Below are positions 1-8,811 of a DNA stretch of 64,000 bases, one piece after another. How positions within the stretch are numbered: the stretch's first letter is position 1; every line of letters begins with the position of its first letter. The stretch is from Phyllobacterium lublinensis. Its GTDB lineage: Bacteria; Pseudomonadota; Alphaproteobacteria; Rhizobiales; Rhizobiaceae. The position numbers and the translations under genes are program-made. The notes beneath the pieces were generated by a model. That model was not told where the DNA came from, did not search any database, and was given only the letters and a program-made list of their open reading frames with translations. The DNA is taken from NCBI RefSeq assembly GCF_020164435.1, contig NZ_JAIUDQ010000003.1, positions 186,001 through 250,000 on the forward strand, read 5' to 3'.

Positions 1-779
1 TTCGTCCCGGGCGGCCGATAAGGACAGCGCTGCTTGTCGCAATTGCTTTGGGACGTGAATTGCCAAAGCGCATAATCCCGCCAATTGCCCTTCGGAAAAT
101 GCGGTGCGATGTCCGGTTCGTACCGTGCATACCAAAGTGGCAGGCGTGACAGGATCGGAAATTCCAGCCGGTGGTCAGCGATATACTGGGCCGTGATGCC
201 ATTGGTGTAGAGCACCGGGTAACGTCCCGCACGGAACTTGATGTGTTCGGCGAATATCTCCGCGTCGCGGAGGGACATGAACTTTCCCGGATTATTGTCT
301 TCGATGTCGATGGCGATCAGCTCATCGGCGGTCGGCTCTGTGTAGTCGATGAAATGGTTCGCCTGCTCGATCGGATTGCCTGGCCGCGCAAGATGATAGG
401 CGCCCCATTTCAGGCCGAGTGCTTTGGCGAGGGCACGGCGGGTCTGGTAGAGCTCACGGGATACCGAGTAATTGCGCCAGATCCGCTTGCACAATTCCTG
501 CTGCATCGCCTCCCTGATACGGGTGCAGTGGTAATTCGCAGGCATGCCATCGGAGCCCTTGTGGATGAAGGCCGCAATTCTCTGATCCTTGACGATTTCG
601 CCAAGATTAAAGGAATTGTGCTCATAGCCGTCGAGCACGATCGCACGTTGCTTGTTGGACCAGGGCGTCCGGAACTCTGACTCCGCATGAGACGGGCCGC
701 CAAAAAACAGGGCAGCCACAATCATAGCAAAGGCACGTAACCGGCTCGTCAAATGGGATGCCCCCTCAAACCTCGCCAT
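1..779 (-). CDS. GH25-family lysozyme, 3' end beyond window
   Basis: Probable secreted peptidoglycan hydrolase (1,4-beta-N-acetylmuramidase). The reading frame is open from an ATG at 779 to the window edge, so the C-terminus is missing (259 complete codons seen). GGAG lies six bases upstream of the ATG. An N-terminal hydrophobic stretch ending near PSHA (residues 14-32) is a likely signal peptide. GH25 hallmarks follow in order: FIHKGSDG, GAYHLARPGNP with an ANHFIDY segment, the acidic IAIDIEDN motif (catalytic D-x-E type), YPVLYTNG, LWYARY and DYALWQFTS near the break. The gene diverges from the acyl-CoA dehydrogenase. A CtrA-like box lies 45 bp upstream of its start. Family assignment is by recognised motifs; substrate is inferred. 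Confidence 0.85.
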   Translation of the reverse strand, partial: MARFEGASHLTSRLRAFAMIVAALFFGGPSHAESEFRTPWSNKQRAIVLDGYEHNSFNLGEIVKDQRIAAFIHKGSDGMPANYHCTRIREAMQQELCKRIWRNYSVSRELYQTRRALAKALGLKWGAYHLARPGNPIEQANHFIDYTEPTADELIAIDIEDNNPGKFMSLRDAEIFAEHIKFRAGRYPVLYTNGITAQYIADHRLEFPILSRLPLWYARYEPDIAPHFPKGNWRDYALWQFTSQSNCDKQRCPYRPPGT

Positions 780-823
780 CGGTCTCCAGACCCACATTAC
801 TGGATGATGGTCGCTGCATCGGG

Positions 824-839
824 GTTAATATACCGTTAG
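824..839 (-). promoter_or_regulatory. Candidate CtrA box upstream of GH25 lysozyme
   Basis: Read on the minus strand the sequence is CTAA-CGGTATA-TTAAC. This matches the CtrA consensus TTAA-N7-TTAAC except for the first base. It lies 45 bp upstream of the lysozyme ATG and points toward it. CtrA control of this gene is inference from the motif alone. Confidence 0.4.
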
Positions 840-881
840 TCACCGATAAATGCGCTTGTTTTCGTGCGCGGGGCGAATATC

Positions 882-896
882 TTACGTTTACGTAAA
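882..896. promoter_or_regulatory. Palindromic operator-like site upstream of acyl-CoA dehydrogenase
   Basis: TTACGT-TT-ACGTAA is a perfect inverted repeat (882-895), overlapping a second palindrome TTTACGTAAA (887-896). It lies about 80 bp before the acyl-CoA dehydrogenase start. Its form resembles the palindromes described for MerR-type (LiuR-like) regulators of acyl-CoA and branched-chain catabolism in proteobacteria. That resemblance is from memory, and no regulator gene is adjacent. Confidence 0.45.
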
Positions 897-975
897 AATA
901 CACTTGCCTTGAAACCCCGGTCAGTTGCAAGGTGCCGCCCGCAACAAGCATCACTGCATGAGGAGACTGTGATCC

Positions 976-2745
976 ATGTACCGCGCGCCTGTCGAGGAAA
1001 TTGCCCACACATTAAACAAGGTCGCCGGCCTGGAAGATGCCATCGGACAGGGCCGGCTTGGCGATCTGTCGAGCGATCTCGTCGATGCCATCCTGGAAGA
1101 AGCCGGAAAGTTTGCCTCGACCCGCGTCGCCCCCCTGCTGCAGATCGGTGATGAGCATGGCACGCCGCTCAACGGCGCAGATGTCACGATGCCGCCCGGC
1201 TGGAAGGACGTCTATCAGGAATGGATTTCCGGAGGCTGGAACGCCTTGACCGGCAGGGAGGAACATGGCGGACAAGGTCTGCCGATGATGCTGGCGATTG
1301 CGACCTTCGAGATGTGGAATTCCGGTTCAATGGCATTCGGCATCGGGCCGACGTTGACCCTCGGCGCCATAGAGGCGCTGGAGGCGCATGCCACCGACAC
1401 GCTGAAGCAGACCTATTTGCCGAAACTCGTGTCAGGCGAGTGGATGGGCACGATGAACCTTACCGAACCGCAGGCGGGTTCGGACGTCGGGTCACTGCGG
1501 ACGAAGGCAGAGCGTACCGATGACGGCACATACCGCATCTTCGGCAGCAAGATCTTCATCACCTATGGCGAGCATGACCTGACCGAAAACATCATCCATC
1601 TGGTCCTGGCACGGCTGCCAGATGCTCCGGCAGGTACCAAAGGCATATCGCTGTTTCTGGTTCCGAAGTTCCTTGTGAATGAGGATGGAACGCTGGGCGC
1701 GCGCAACGATGTGTTCTGCGGCGGTATCGAACACAAGATGGGCATCCATGGCTCTCCGACATGCACCATGATCTATGGCGATGGATTTGAAGGCCGCACA
1801 CCAGGCGCGGTCGGCTGGCTTGTGGGTGAGGAAAACCGGGGCCTGGCTTGCATGTTCACCATGATGAACAATGCCCGTCTCGCCGTGGGCATCCAGGGCG
1901 TGGCGGTCGCCGAGGCAGCCTATCAGAAGGCCTTGGCCTATGCGCAGGAGCGCCGCCAGATGCGCGCGCCCGGCTGGACCGGCGAGGGTATGAGCCCGAT
2001 CATCGAACACCCGGATGTGCAGCGTAACCTTCTGACGATGAAGGGACTTACGGCTGCGGCTCGCTCCATCGCCTATGCCTGCGCGCATGCGATCGACATG
2101 TCCAGGTCCGGAACGGGGGATGATGCCCGCCATTGGATTGACCGCGCCAATCTTCTGACCCCTGTCGCAAAGGCGTTTTCGACGGATGTCGGGGTCGATG
2201 TGGCGTCGATTGGCATTCAAGTGCATGGCGGTATGGGTTTCATTGAAGAAACGGGTGCGGCCCAGTTCCTTCGCGATGCACGAATTGCGCCCATTTATGA
2301 AGGAACCAACGGAATCCAGGCCATCGATCTCGTCCAGCGCAAGCTTCCACTAGGCGGAGGGGAGCACATCAAAGGCTATATCGGCGAGTTGCGCTCTCAA
2401 GCCGAGAAAGTCGCCGCATCGAATAATCCAGATTTTGGTGAAACGGGCAAGCGCCTGCTGGCGGGGCTGGATGATCTGGAGGCGGCGAGCCTGTGGCTGC
2501 AGCAGGCGCTCGCAAAAGGCGACGTCAGCGCGGCGTTTGCCGGAGCAACGCCCTATCTGCGGCTTTTCGGTCTCGTGGCTGGCGCGACTTATCTTGCAAA
2601 GGGCGCTTTGGCGGGTGACGACTCCGGTCGAATTGCCCTGGCGCGGTTCTTTGCCGAAAACCTCCTGTCTGAAACCATTACTCTCAAAGACCGCATCGTT
2701 CACGGCGCCGTCAGTTTGCTCGGTGCGCGTTCGGCTCTCGCATAA
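976..2745 (+). CDS. Acyl-CoA dehydrogenase (long, ~590-aa type)
   Basis: FAD-dependent alpha,beta-dehydrogenation of an acyl-CoA in the cytoplasm. The length (589 aa) fits the subfamily with an extra C-terminal domain that includes 3-methylmercaptopropionyl-CoA dehydrogenase-like enzymes, not the ~380-aa beta-oxidation type. Visible motifs are REEHGGQGLP (~95), TEPQAGSD (163-170, flavin/substrate loop), HKMGIHGSPTC and VHGGMGFIEETG. IYEGTNGIQ carries the likely catalytic Glu at about 442. AGGAG lies 10 bp before the ATG. An enoyl-CoA hydratase follows 9 bp downstream, so the pair probably performs sequential beta-oxidation steps. The exact acyl substrate cannot be read from the sequence. Confidence 0.92.
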   Translation: MYRAPVEEIAHTLNKVAGLEDAIGQGRLGDLSSDLVDAILEEAGKFASTRVAPLLQIGDEHGTPLNGADVTMPPGWKDVYQEWISGGWNALTGREEHGGQGLPMMLAIATFEMWNSGSMAFGIGPTLTLGAIEALEAHATDTLKQTYLPKLVSGEWMGTMNLTEPQAGSDVGSLRTKAERTDDGTYRIFGSKIFITYGEHDLTENIIHLVLARLPDAPAGTKGISLFLVPKFLVNEDGTLGARNDVFCGGIEHKMGIHGSPTCTMIYGDGFEGRTPGAVGWLVGEENRGLACMFTMMNNARLAVGIQGVAVAEAAYQKALAYAQERRQMRAPGWTGEGMSPIIEHPDVQRNLLTMKGLTAAARSIAYACAHAIDMSRSGTGDDARHWIDRANLLTPVAKAFSTDVGVDVASIGIQVHGGMGFIEETGAAQFLRDARIAPIYEGTNGIQAIDLVQRKLPLGGGEHIKGYIGELRSQAEKVAASNNPDFGETGKRLLAGLDDLEAASLWLQQALAKGDVSAAFAGATPYLRLFGLVAGATYLAKGALAGDDSGRIALARFFAENLLSETITLKDRIVHGAVSLLGARSALA

Positions 2746-2754
2746 GGAAAGTCC

Positions 2755-3507
2755 ATGTCAGATCATATCCAAATCGAGCGCAATGGCGCTGTCCAGATTA
2801 TACGCATGAACCGTCCAGACAAGAAGAACGCTCTGACCCGTGCAATGTACGCAACGATGACGAGGGCGATCGTCGATGGTGACGCAGATGCCTCTGTCCG
2901 GGCGCACGTATTCTTCGGCGTCCCAGGGGCGTTTTCGTCGGGCAATGATCTGCAGGACTTCATGGCTTTCGCAACGACCGGCAACATGGGCAGTGAAGTC
3001 TTCGATTTTCTCATTGCCCTTGCCGGCGCAAGGAAGCCGCTTCTGGCAGGCGTCGATGGCCTCGCCATTGGGATTGGAACCACGATCCATTTCCATTGCG
3101 ATCTGACGTTCGCCACGCCGCAATCCTATTTCAGGACGCCTTTTGTCGATCTTGGACTGGTACCAGAGGCTGGATCCAGCTTGCTGGGTCCCGGACTGAT
3201 GGGGCATCAGAACGCCTTTGCCTTCCTTGCCATGGGCGAAGGATTGCATGCGGTTCAAGCCAAGGAGGCGGGACTGGTATACAGGCTGGTCGATACGGAG
3301 GAACTGGAGAGCACCGTATTGAGCGTTGCAAGTGAAATTGCAGCAAAGCCGCCCGAAGCCATGCAGATCTCGCGCGATCTGCTACGCATGCCAAGGGAGT
3401 CCGTTGTCGAGCGGATCACGTTGGAGGCCAAACATTTCGCGGAGCGTCTCCAATCGGAAGAGGCACGTGGCGCTTTGATGGCCTTTCTCACGCGCAAAAA
3501 GGCCTGA
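2755..3507 (+). CDS. Enoyl-CoA hydratase/isomerase family protein
   Basis: Crotonase-fold enzyme (250 aa), probably hydrating the enoyl-CoA made by the upstream dehydrogenase, with which it forms a two-gene operon. The N-terminus has the family pattern IRMNRPDKKNALT. An oxyanion-hole segment GAFSSGNDLQDF lies near residue 60, and a second, AGVDGLAIGIG, near 100. FVDLGLVPEAGSS (about 129-141) carries the glutamate region typical of hydratases/isomerases. Hydratase and isomerase activities cannot be separated from sequence alone. The stop lies only 6 bp from the 3' end of the convergent pdxH. Confidence 0.9.
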   Translation: MSDHIQIERNGAVQIIRMNRPDKKNALTRAMYATMTRAIVDGDADASVRAHVFFGVPGAFSSGNDLQDFMAFATTGNMGSEVFDFLIALAGARKPLLAGVDGLAIGIGTTIHFHCDLTFATPQSYFRTPFVDLGLVPEAGSSLLGPGLMGHQNAFAFLAMGEGLHAVQAKEAGLVYRLVDTEELESTVLSVASEIAAKPPEAMQISRDLLRMPRESVVERITLEAKHFAERLQSEEARGALMAFLTRKKA

Positions 3508-3513
3508 CAGCTA

Positions 3514-4125
3514 TCAGGGATAAAGCCTCGTCTTTCCCCAATCTCCTTCGATCGTTTCGCGGCTGAAAACCACCCGGTCGTGCAGCCGGAATGGCCGGTC
3601 ATGCCAAAATTCGATCGACGTCGGACGGATTCGGAACCCCGACCAATGGTCAGGTCGCGGGATTTCGCCGATGGCGTAACGCGCCGTGTATTCGGCTACG
3701 GCTTTCTCGAGCGCAAACCGGCTTTCAAGCGGACGGGATTGTTTTGACGCCCATGCGCCGATGCGGCTTCCGCGAGGGCGCGTCGCATAATAGGCATCAG
3801 CCTCTTCGTTGCTGACAATCTCGACGGGACCGCGGATACGGACTTGACGGCGAAGCGACTTCCAGTGAAAGCACATCGCGGCCTTCATGCTGCCCAGGAT
3901 TTCCTGTCCCTTCATGCTTTCGAAATTGGTATAAAAAACAAAACCTTGGCTGTCGAATCCCTTGAGTAGTACCATGCGAACATCCGGCAAGCCGTCACTG
4001 TCCACCGTTGCCAGAGCAACAGCATTGGGATCATTTGGCTCGGTCTTGGTCGCATCCGCCAACCATTCGCCGAAGAGATCGAACGGCTCGGTTTTCTCTG
4101 TGAAGTCATCGGTTGTTAACTTCAT
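3514..4125 (-). CDS. pdxH: Pyridoxamine/pyridoxine 5'-phosphate oxidase
   Basis: FMN-dependent cytoplasmic oxidase making pyridoxal 5'-phosphate in the vitamin B6 salvage and DXP-dependent routes. At 203 aa it has the usual size. Characteristic segments include [25 protein letters not shown], the basic [12 protein letters not shown] block that binds FMN/PLP, and the signature [12 protein letters not shown] with terminal [10 protein letters not shown]. The start is divergent from the lipoprotein gene downstream on the plus strand, with about 50 bp between starts. Several PLP enzymes elsewhere in the window (the cystathionine enzyme, ThrC, the aminotransferase) would use its product. Confidence 0.97.
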   Translation of the reverse strand: MKLTTDDFTEKTEPFDLFGEWLADATKTEPNDPNAVALATVDSDGLPDVRMVLLKGFDSQGFVFYTNFESMKGQEILGSMKAAMCFHWKSLRRQVRIRGPVEIVSNEEADAYYATRPRGSRIGAWASKQSRPLESRFALEKAVAEYTARYAIGEIPRPDHWSGFRIRPTSIEFWHDRPFRLHDRVVFSRETIEGDWGKTRLYP

Positions 4126-4175
4126 TTAATTCATAGTCCCATAGTCATTTCGGATTGACCTTGTTAAAGAGAGGT

Positions 4176-4646
4176 ATGTGTTTGGCGTTTCTACGATCTG
4201 ATAGCAAGAAATTCAGTGCAACAAAACAGCATTGGCACCGGCCTTCCCAAGGCCTTGCCATGGGCTTGGCCCTATGCCTGTTTTCCGGTTGTGCCATGAA
4301 GGATTTCGGGATCGAGAAAGCAGTTCCAGATCAGGCAACGGTGACGGGGTCGGTTGCCCCGGCGCAGCCCGTCGACAGCAAGGGTTCGTCGGATCAGACA
4401 ACAGTGCGCAACATCGTCTCGGCTCTCAACTTCACGCAATGGGGCAGCCAGCCCGTGCCGTGGTCGAACCCAGAGACCGGCAGTCAGGGCACAATAACGG
4501 CGATTGCGGAGAAGAAGGACGAATCGGGTCTTTGCCGGGAATTCCAGACTTCGCGCGAATCATTCGATGGAGTGATGCTTTATAAAGGCGAAACTTGCAT
4601 GCAGAATGGCGGGCAATGGACGTTGAAATCTTTCGCACCTATGTAA
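4176..4646 (+). CDS. RT0821/Lpp0805-type surface lipoprotein (17-kDa antigen-like)
   Basis: Small predicted envelope lipoprotein. A hydrophobic stretch GLALCLFSGC provides a lipobox with the acylated Cys at about residue 39. The mature part ends in a domain like the 17-kDa surface antigen/RT0821 family, with LNFTQWGSQPVPWSNPETG, a conserved Cys in SGLCREFQ and a C-terminal WTLKSFAP. The start is uncertain: a TTG at 4155, this ATG, and an ATG at 4260 immediately before the signal peptide are all in frame, and none has an ideally spaced Shine-Dalgarno. The function is unknown beyond a likely outer-membrane location. Confidence 0.75.
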   Translation: MCLAFLRSDSKKFSATKQHWHRPSQGLAMGLALCLFSGCAMKDFGIEKAVPDQATVTGSVAPAQPVDSKGSSDQTTVRNIVSALNFTQWGSQPVPWSNPETGSQGTITAIAEKKDESGLCREFQTSRESFDGVMLYKGETCMQNGGQWTLKSFAPM

Positions 4647-4744
4647 GCGGTGATAGGGCGGACTACCATCTAACGCTTTTTTTGCTTCAAATCTCTGGAA
4701 TTTCTTCCTATTCATGAACATATAGCTGCGGAATCCCAAGGCAT

Positions 4745-4758
4745 CTCGCGTTAGCGAG
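4745..4758 (+). promoter_or_regulatory. Small hairpin at the ribosome-binding region of the J-domain gene
   Basis: CTCGC-GTTA-GCGAG forms a 5-bp hairpin whose 3' arm contains the first purine block (GAGG) upstream of the start at 4772. A second block, AAAGG, is left free. The hairpin could mildly affect translation. A role as a temperature sensor is speculative. Confidence 0.25.
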
Positions 4759-4771
4759 GAAAGGCAGACAC

Positions 4772-5707
4772 ATGCGCGATCCCTATAGCGTACTGGGCGT
4801 CGCCAAAACGGCGAAGCCTGAAGAAATTAAATCGGCGTTTCGCAAACTCGCCAAAAAATATCATCCTGACCAGAATCAGGATGATCCGAAGGCGCAGGCC
4901 AAATTCTCCGAGATCAACCAAGCCTATGAGATCGTTGGCGACAAGGAACGTCGCGGTCAATTCGATCGCGGAGAGATTGACGCCGAAGGCAAGCAGCGGG
5001 TACCCCACGGCTTTGAAGGTTTTTCCGGCGGCGGTGGCGACCCCTTTGCCGGTTTCGGCGGAGCGCGTCAGCGAGCCGGAGGTTTTGAGTTCCGGAGCGG
5101 AACAGGTGGCAATGCCGGCTTCGGGGCGGAAGATATTCTGAGCAGCCTGTTTGGCGAAACGGCCGGCATGGGCGGTTTTGGTGGAGGCGGACGACGCACA
5201 GGAGGTCCGCGCAAGGGCACTGATTTGCAGGCAACAATCGACATTTCGCTCGAGCAGGCAGCCGGAGCCGAAAAGGTGGAGGCGGTGTTCCCCAACGGAA
5301 AGCGGCTGGCGATCAAGCTGCCGGCGCAGGTCGAGAATGGGCAGACGATTCGGTTGAAGGGGCAGGGAGAAGCCATTCCTGGCGGCACTGCGGGTGACGC
5401 GTTGGTCACCGTGCGGTTCAAACAGCATCCCAAGTTCCGGGTCGAGGGCAGGGATCTCCACATCGATCTTCCCGTGCCGTTGCGTGATGCAGTGCTTGGA
5501 TCGCGGCAAGAGGTCGAGACCCTGAATGGACGTGTTGCTGTCAAGGTCGCACCGTGGACCAGTTCCGATCGCGTTTTGCGGTTGAAAGGCAAGGGGTTGC
5601 CGAAGAAGCCCGATGGTCATGGCGATCTGTTCGCACATGTACGCATCATGCTGCCGGAAAATGGTGATCCAGCACTTGAAGCGTTTTTACGCGACACCAG
5701 TCACTGA
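4772..5707 (+). CDS. DnaJ-family co-chaperone without zinc finger (CbpA-like)
   Basis: Hsp40 protein of 311 aa. The J domain is at residues 1-70 with the HPD motif at 31-33, the DnaK-stimulating tripeptide. A Gly/Phe-rich linker (about 85-150) follows, then two beta-sandwich substrate-binding domains, including a segment [16 protein letters not shown]. The CxxCxGxG zinc repeats of canonical DnaJ are absent, so this is a type II/CbpA-like protein and not the main DnaJ. It sits alone upstream of fabI, as in other rhizobia. Confidence 0.92.
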   Translation: MRDPYSVLGVAKTAKPEEIKSAFRKLAKKYHPDQNQDDPKAQAKFSEINQAYEIVGDKERRGQFDRGEIDAEGKQRVPHGFEGFSGGGGDPFAGFGGARQRAGGFEFRSGTGGNAGFGAEDILSSLFGETAGMGGFGGGGRRTGGPRKGTDLQATIDISLEQAAGAEKVEAVFPNGKRLAIKLPAQVENGQTIRLKGQGEAIPGGTAGDALVTVRFKQHPKFRVEGRDLHIDLPVPLRDAVLGSRQEVETLNGRVAVKVAPWTSSDRVLRLKGKGLPKKPDGHGDLFAHVRIMLPENGDPALEAFLRDTSH

Positions 5708-5798
5708 AAATCCCAAGTGAGTTTGACAGTGTGCTTGAAGCCCGGCGCGGGCTGTGCGATACCGCACTTCAATCACAAGTCTCATGAAGGGTTGGTAT

Positions 5799-6617
5799 AT
5801 GACCGCCAAAACTGGTTTGATGCAGGGTAAACGCGGCCTCATTATGGGTGTCGCCAACAATCGGTCGATTGCCTGGGGTATTGCCAAAGCCGCTCACGAT
5901 GCCGGTGCCGAACTTGCATTTACCTATCAGGGCGATGCGCTGAAGAAGCGCGTCGAACCGCTTGCGCAGGAACTCGGTGCATTTTTGTGCGGGCATTGCG
6001 ACGTTTCGGATGCATCGACGATCGATGCCTGCTTCGCGGCGCTCGAAAAGGAGTGGGGCAAGATTGATTTCGTCGTTCATGCGATCGGTTTCTCCGACAA
6101 GGATGAACTAACCGGGCGTTACGTCGACACCTCGGAAGCCAATTTTACGAAGACGATGCTGATTTCCGTCTATTCACTCACAGCAGTTGCCAAGCGCGCG
6201 GAAAAGCTGATGACGGACGGCGGCTCCATCTTGACACTAACCTACTACGGTGCCGAGAAGGTGATGCCGAACTACAACGTCATGGGTGTTGCCAAGGCGG
6301 CACTTGAGGCGAGCGTCAAGTATCTTGCGGTTGATCTTGGTCCGGACAATATTCGCGTCAACGCGATCTCTGCCGGCCCGATCAAGACCCTGGCCGCATC
6401 GGGAATCGGCGATTTCCGTTATATTCTCAAGTGGAACGAGTACAACGCCCCGCTGCGACGTACTGTAACCATCGAAGAAGTTGGCGACGCAGGGCTCTAT
6501 TTCCTCTCGGATCTTTCTCGCTCTGTAACCGGCGAGATACATCATGCCGATAGTGGTTATCACGTCGTCGGTATGAAGGCCGTGGACGCTCCGGACATCT
6601 CAGTCGTCAAGGATTAG
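5799..6617 (+). CDS. fabI: Enoyl-[acyl-carrier-protein] reductase (NADH)
   Basis: Last reductive step of type II fatty acid elongation. The start at 5799 is preferred over an in-frame upstream codon at 5754 because GAAGGG sits 7 bp before it and it gives the usual 272-aa length. An SDR-like Rossmann start GVANNRSIAWGIAK binds NAD. The FabI catalytic pattern Y-x6-K is present as NYNVMGVAK (Tyr159, Lys166), and a second active-site Tyr lies in TYYGAEK (149/150). The C-terminal HHADSGYHVVGM is typical. The short spacing to the downstream histidine phosphatase may mean co-transcription. Confidence 0.96.
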   Translation: MTAKTGLMQGKRGLIMGVANNRSIAWGIAKAAHDAGAELAFTYQGDALKKRVEPLAQELGAFLCGHCDVSDASTIDACFAALEKEWGKIDFVVHAIGFSDKDELTGRYVDTSEANFTKTMLISVYSLTAVAKRAEKLMTDGGSILTLTYYGAEKVMPNYNVMGVAKAALEASVKYLAVDLGPDNIRVNAISAGPIKTLAASGIGDFRYILKWNEYNAPLRRTVTIEEVGDAGLYFLSDLSRSVTGEIHHADSGYHVVGMKAVDAPDISVVKD

Positions 6618-6664
6618 GGCAGGACCCATTTTATGATCGAAATGGCGCCTGAAACGGCACGCAC

Positions 6665-7261
6665 GTGATTCTGCATGACACATTGATATATTTCTCGCGC
6701 CACGGCGAGACCGACTGGAATGCGACCGAACGGATCCAGGGCCAGGCGGAGGTCGATATCAATGCGCGGGGTCGGGCCCAGGCCGATCGCAATGGCGATC
6801 TGATGAAATCATTGATTGGCGATGGTGCAGGGTTCGAGTTCATCGCCAGCCCGATGCGACGCACCCGCGAGACGATGGAGCGCATCAGGACCCGCATGGG
6901 CGTCGATCCTAAAGCGTACCGCACGGATCCAAGATTGATGGAAGTCAATTTCGGCGATTGGCAAGGCTTCATGCTCGAGGATATTGCGGCCAGGACACCC
7001 GAGCTCGTAGGGGCGAGGGCGCGTGACAAATGGAACTTCGTACCGCCGGGCCCTACCGGCGAAAGCTATGCCATGCTTGGCGTTCGAGTGGCGAACTGGC
7101 TGTCAGAGATCAAGAGCCCTACAGTTTGCGTCACGCATGGCGGTTGCCTGCGGACGATCTTCCAGCTCGTGCATGGGATGGACGGGCATGCGGCAGCCAA
7201 CCTTGCCATTACCCAAGACCACATTCTGCGACTTGAGCATGGCCACCTTACCTGGCTTTAG
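6665..7261 (+). CDS. Histidine phosphatase family (phosphoglycerate mutase-like)
   Basis: Cytoplasmic phosphohydrolase or mutase of the histidine phosphatase superfamily (198 aa). The catalytic phospho-histidine is in FSRHGETDWN (His13), followed by the acidic/basic pattern SPMRRTRETMERI and the second active-site histidine in VCVTHGGCLRTI. The start is a GTG with no strong Shine-Dalgarno and no in-frame ATG nearby. Whether it is a true phosphoglycerate mutase cannot be decided; most small homologues are broad phosphatases. Its 3' end converges on the DUF1344 gene. Confidence 0.85.
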   Translation: MILHDTLIYFSRHGETDWNATERIQGQAEVDINARGRAQADRNGDLMKSLIGDGAGFEFIASPMRRTRETMERIRTRMGVDPKAYRTDPRLMEVNFGDWQGFMLEDIAARTPELVGARARDKWNFVPPGPTGESYAMLGVRVANWLSEIKSPTVCVTHGGCLRTIFQLVHGMDGHAAANLAITQDHILRLEHGHLTWL

Positions 7262-7280
7262 CGGATAAACCGGCCCGCCG

Positions 7281-7535
7281 TTATTCCTGCGTTTCCTCGA
7301 TATCGGTGATGAAGCGTTCCTTGTTGACGACATCGAACATCAAAGTGACCTTCATGCCTTCTTCGATAACGCTCAAATCGAACTCACCCGGCAATTTATA
7401 GACCTTGCCGTCATCCAGTGTGATCGTGGAATTATCCGCATCGATCTTGGTGATTTTGCCTTGCGCATCGTCCGCAAGTGCACCGACCGGGAAAAGGGAA
7501 GCGACGAACATGAATGTTGCTACGATGAAGCGCAT
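7281..7535 (-). CDS. DUF1344 periplasmic small protein
   Basis: An 84-aa exported protein. A signal peptide (residues 1-21, ending GALA) is followed by a compact beta-rich domain, GKITKIDADNSTITLDDGK, characteristic of DUF1344, a family common in rhizobia and Brucella. The domain resembles small OB-like folds that set a threshold in metal or pH handling, but no function is established. It is divergent from aroC, with about 170 bp between. Confidence 0.8.
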   Translation of the reverse strand: MRFIVATFMFVASLFPVGALADDAQGKITKIDADNSTITLDDGKVYKLPGEFDLSVIEEGMKVTLMFDVVNKERFITDIEETQE

Positions 7536-7704
7536 TTGATTTCCTCTTTATATCAAATCGGTGTGCCGGTCAGGGCTGCAGTTAGAACGCGCATTTGTGG
7601 CAAAACAATTGCTTTTTTTGTCAGGGATGAAGGAAATTCAGCGACGCGTTTGACCACAGGAGTAAACGCTCATAAAACCCCCTGATAAATCGTCGGGTAG
7701 GCTC

Positions 7705-8799
7705 ATGTCGCATAATACGTTTGGTCATCTTTTCCGTGTCACCACCTGGGGCGAAAGCCATGGTATTGCGCTTGGATGCGTGGTGGATGGATGTCCTCCC
7801 GGAATCTCGTTCACCGAAGCGGAAATTCAGGCCTACCTAGACAAGCGCAAACCGGGTCAGTCGAAATATACGACGCAACGGCGCGAGCCCGACCAGGTGC
7901 GCGTTCTGTCCGGGGTAATGCTCCAGGATGACGGCATTACGATGGTTTCGACGGGAACGCCCATCTCGATGATGATCGAAAATACCGACCAGCGGTCGAA
8001 GGATTACGGCGATATTGCCCGCCAGTATCGCCCCGGCCACGCCGACTACACCTATGATGTCAAATACGGCATTCGTGACTATCGCGGTGGAGGGCGCTCT
8101 TCGGCGCGGGAAACTGCTGCCCGCGTCGCCGCCGGTGTCATCGCACGCAAGATAGTGCCCGGACTTGTCGTTCGGGGCGCGCTCGTGGAAATGGGTGTTC
8201 ACTCGATTGATCGCAGCCGATGGGATTGGGACGAGGTCAACAACAATCCGTTCTTCACTCCGGATGCCGGTTCGGTCGAAACGTTTGCTGGCTACCTGGA
8301 TGGCATCCGCAAGGCGGGTTCATCGATCGGAGCGGTGATCGAAGTTGTTGCGGAGAACGTCCCCGCCGGGCTTGGTGCACCGGTATATGGCAAGCTCGAT
8401 CAAGACATTGCCAGCTACCTCATGTCCATCAATGCGGTGAAGGGCGTCGAGATCGGCGACGGTTTTGATTCGGCACGGCTCACCGGCGAGGAAAACGCGG
8501 ACGAAATGCGCATGGGCAATGATGGGAAACCGATTTTCCTGTCGAACCACGCTGGTGGTATCCTCGGCGGAATATCGAGCGGCGCGCCGGTGGTAGCACG
8601 GTTTGCCGTCAAGCCAACCTCATCCATCCTGACGCCCCGGCGCAGCATCGATGCGGACGGTAACCAGGTCGATGTCATGACCAAGGGCAGGCACGATCCT
8701 TGCGTGGGTATTCGGGCTGTCCCCATCGGCGAGGCGATGGTGGCATGTGCCATTGCCGATCATTATCTCAGGCATCGCGGCCAGACAGGCCGCATTTAA
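7705..8799 (+). CDS. aroC: Chorismate synthase
   Basis: Converts 5-enolpyruvylshikimate-3-phosphate to chorismate, the branch point to aromatic amino acids and folate; it needs reduced FMN. At 364 aa it has standard length. Family signatures are TTWGESHG (residues 13-20), [36 protein letters not shown] split over about 110-145, and [13 protein letters not shown] near 285. It is 12 bp from the following ribBX start, so the two are likely co-transcribed. Confidence 0.98.
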   Translation: MSHNTFGHLFRVTTWGESHGIALGCVVDGCPPGISFTEAEIQAYLDKRKPGQSKYTTQRREPDQVRVLSGVMLQDDGITMVSTGTPISMMIENTDQRSKDYGDIARQYRPGHADYTYDVKYGIRDYRGGGRSSARETAARVAAGVIARKIVPGLVVRGALVEMGVHSIDRSRWDWDEVNNNPFFTPDAGSVETFAGYLDGIRKAGSSIGAVIEVVAENVPAGLGAPVYGKLDQDIASYLMSINAVKGVEIGDGFDSARLTGEENADEMRMGNDGKPIFLSNHAGGILGGISSGAPVVARFAVKPTSSILTPRRSIDADGNQVDVMTKGRHDPCVGIRAVPIGEAMVACAIADHYLRHRGQTGRI

Positions 8800-8811
8800 A
8801 GGGCTTTAATT

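Noticed and set aside
171..680. 169-codon open frame on the plus strand
   Set aside because: It is antisense to the GH25 lysozyme, which shows clear family motifs and a signal peptide on the minus strand.
4108..4130. TTAA-N6-TTAAC at the pdxH start, CtrA-like
   Set aside because: Spacer is 6, not 7, and the site overlaps the start codon, so it is likely chance.
5739..5753. AGCCCG-GCG-CGGGCT hairpin between the J-domain gene and fabI
   Set aside because: Stem of 6 bp with 3-nt loop and no U-run; too weak to call a terminator.
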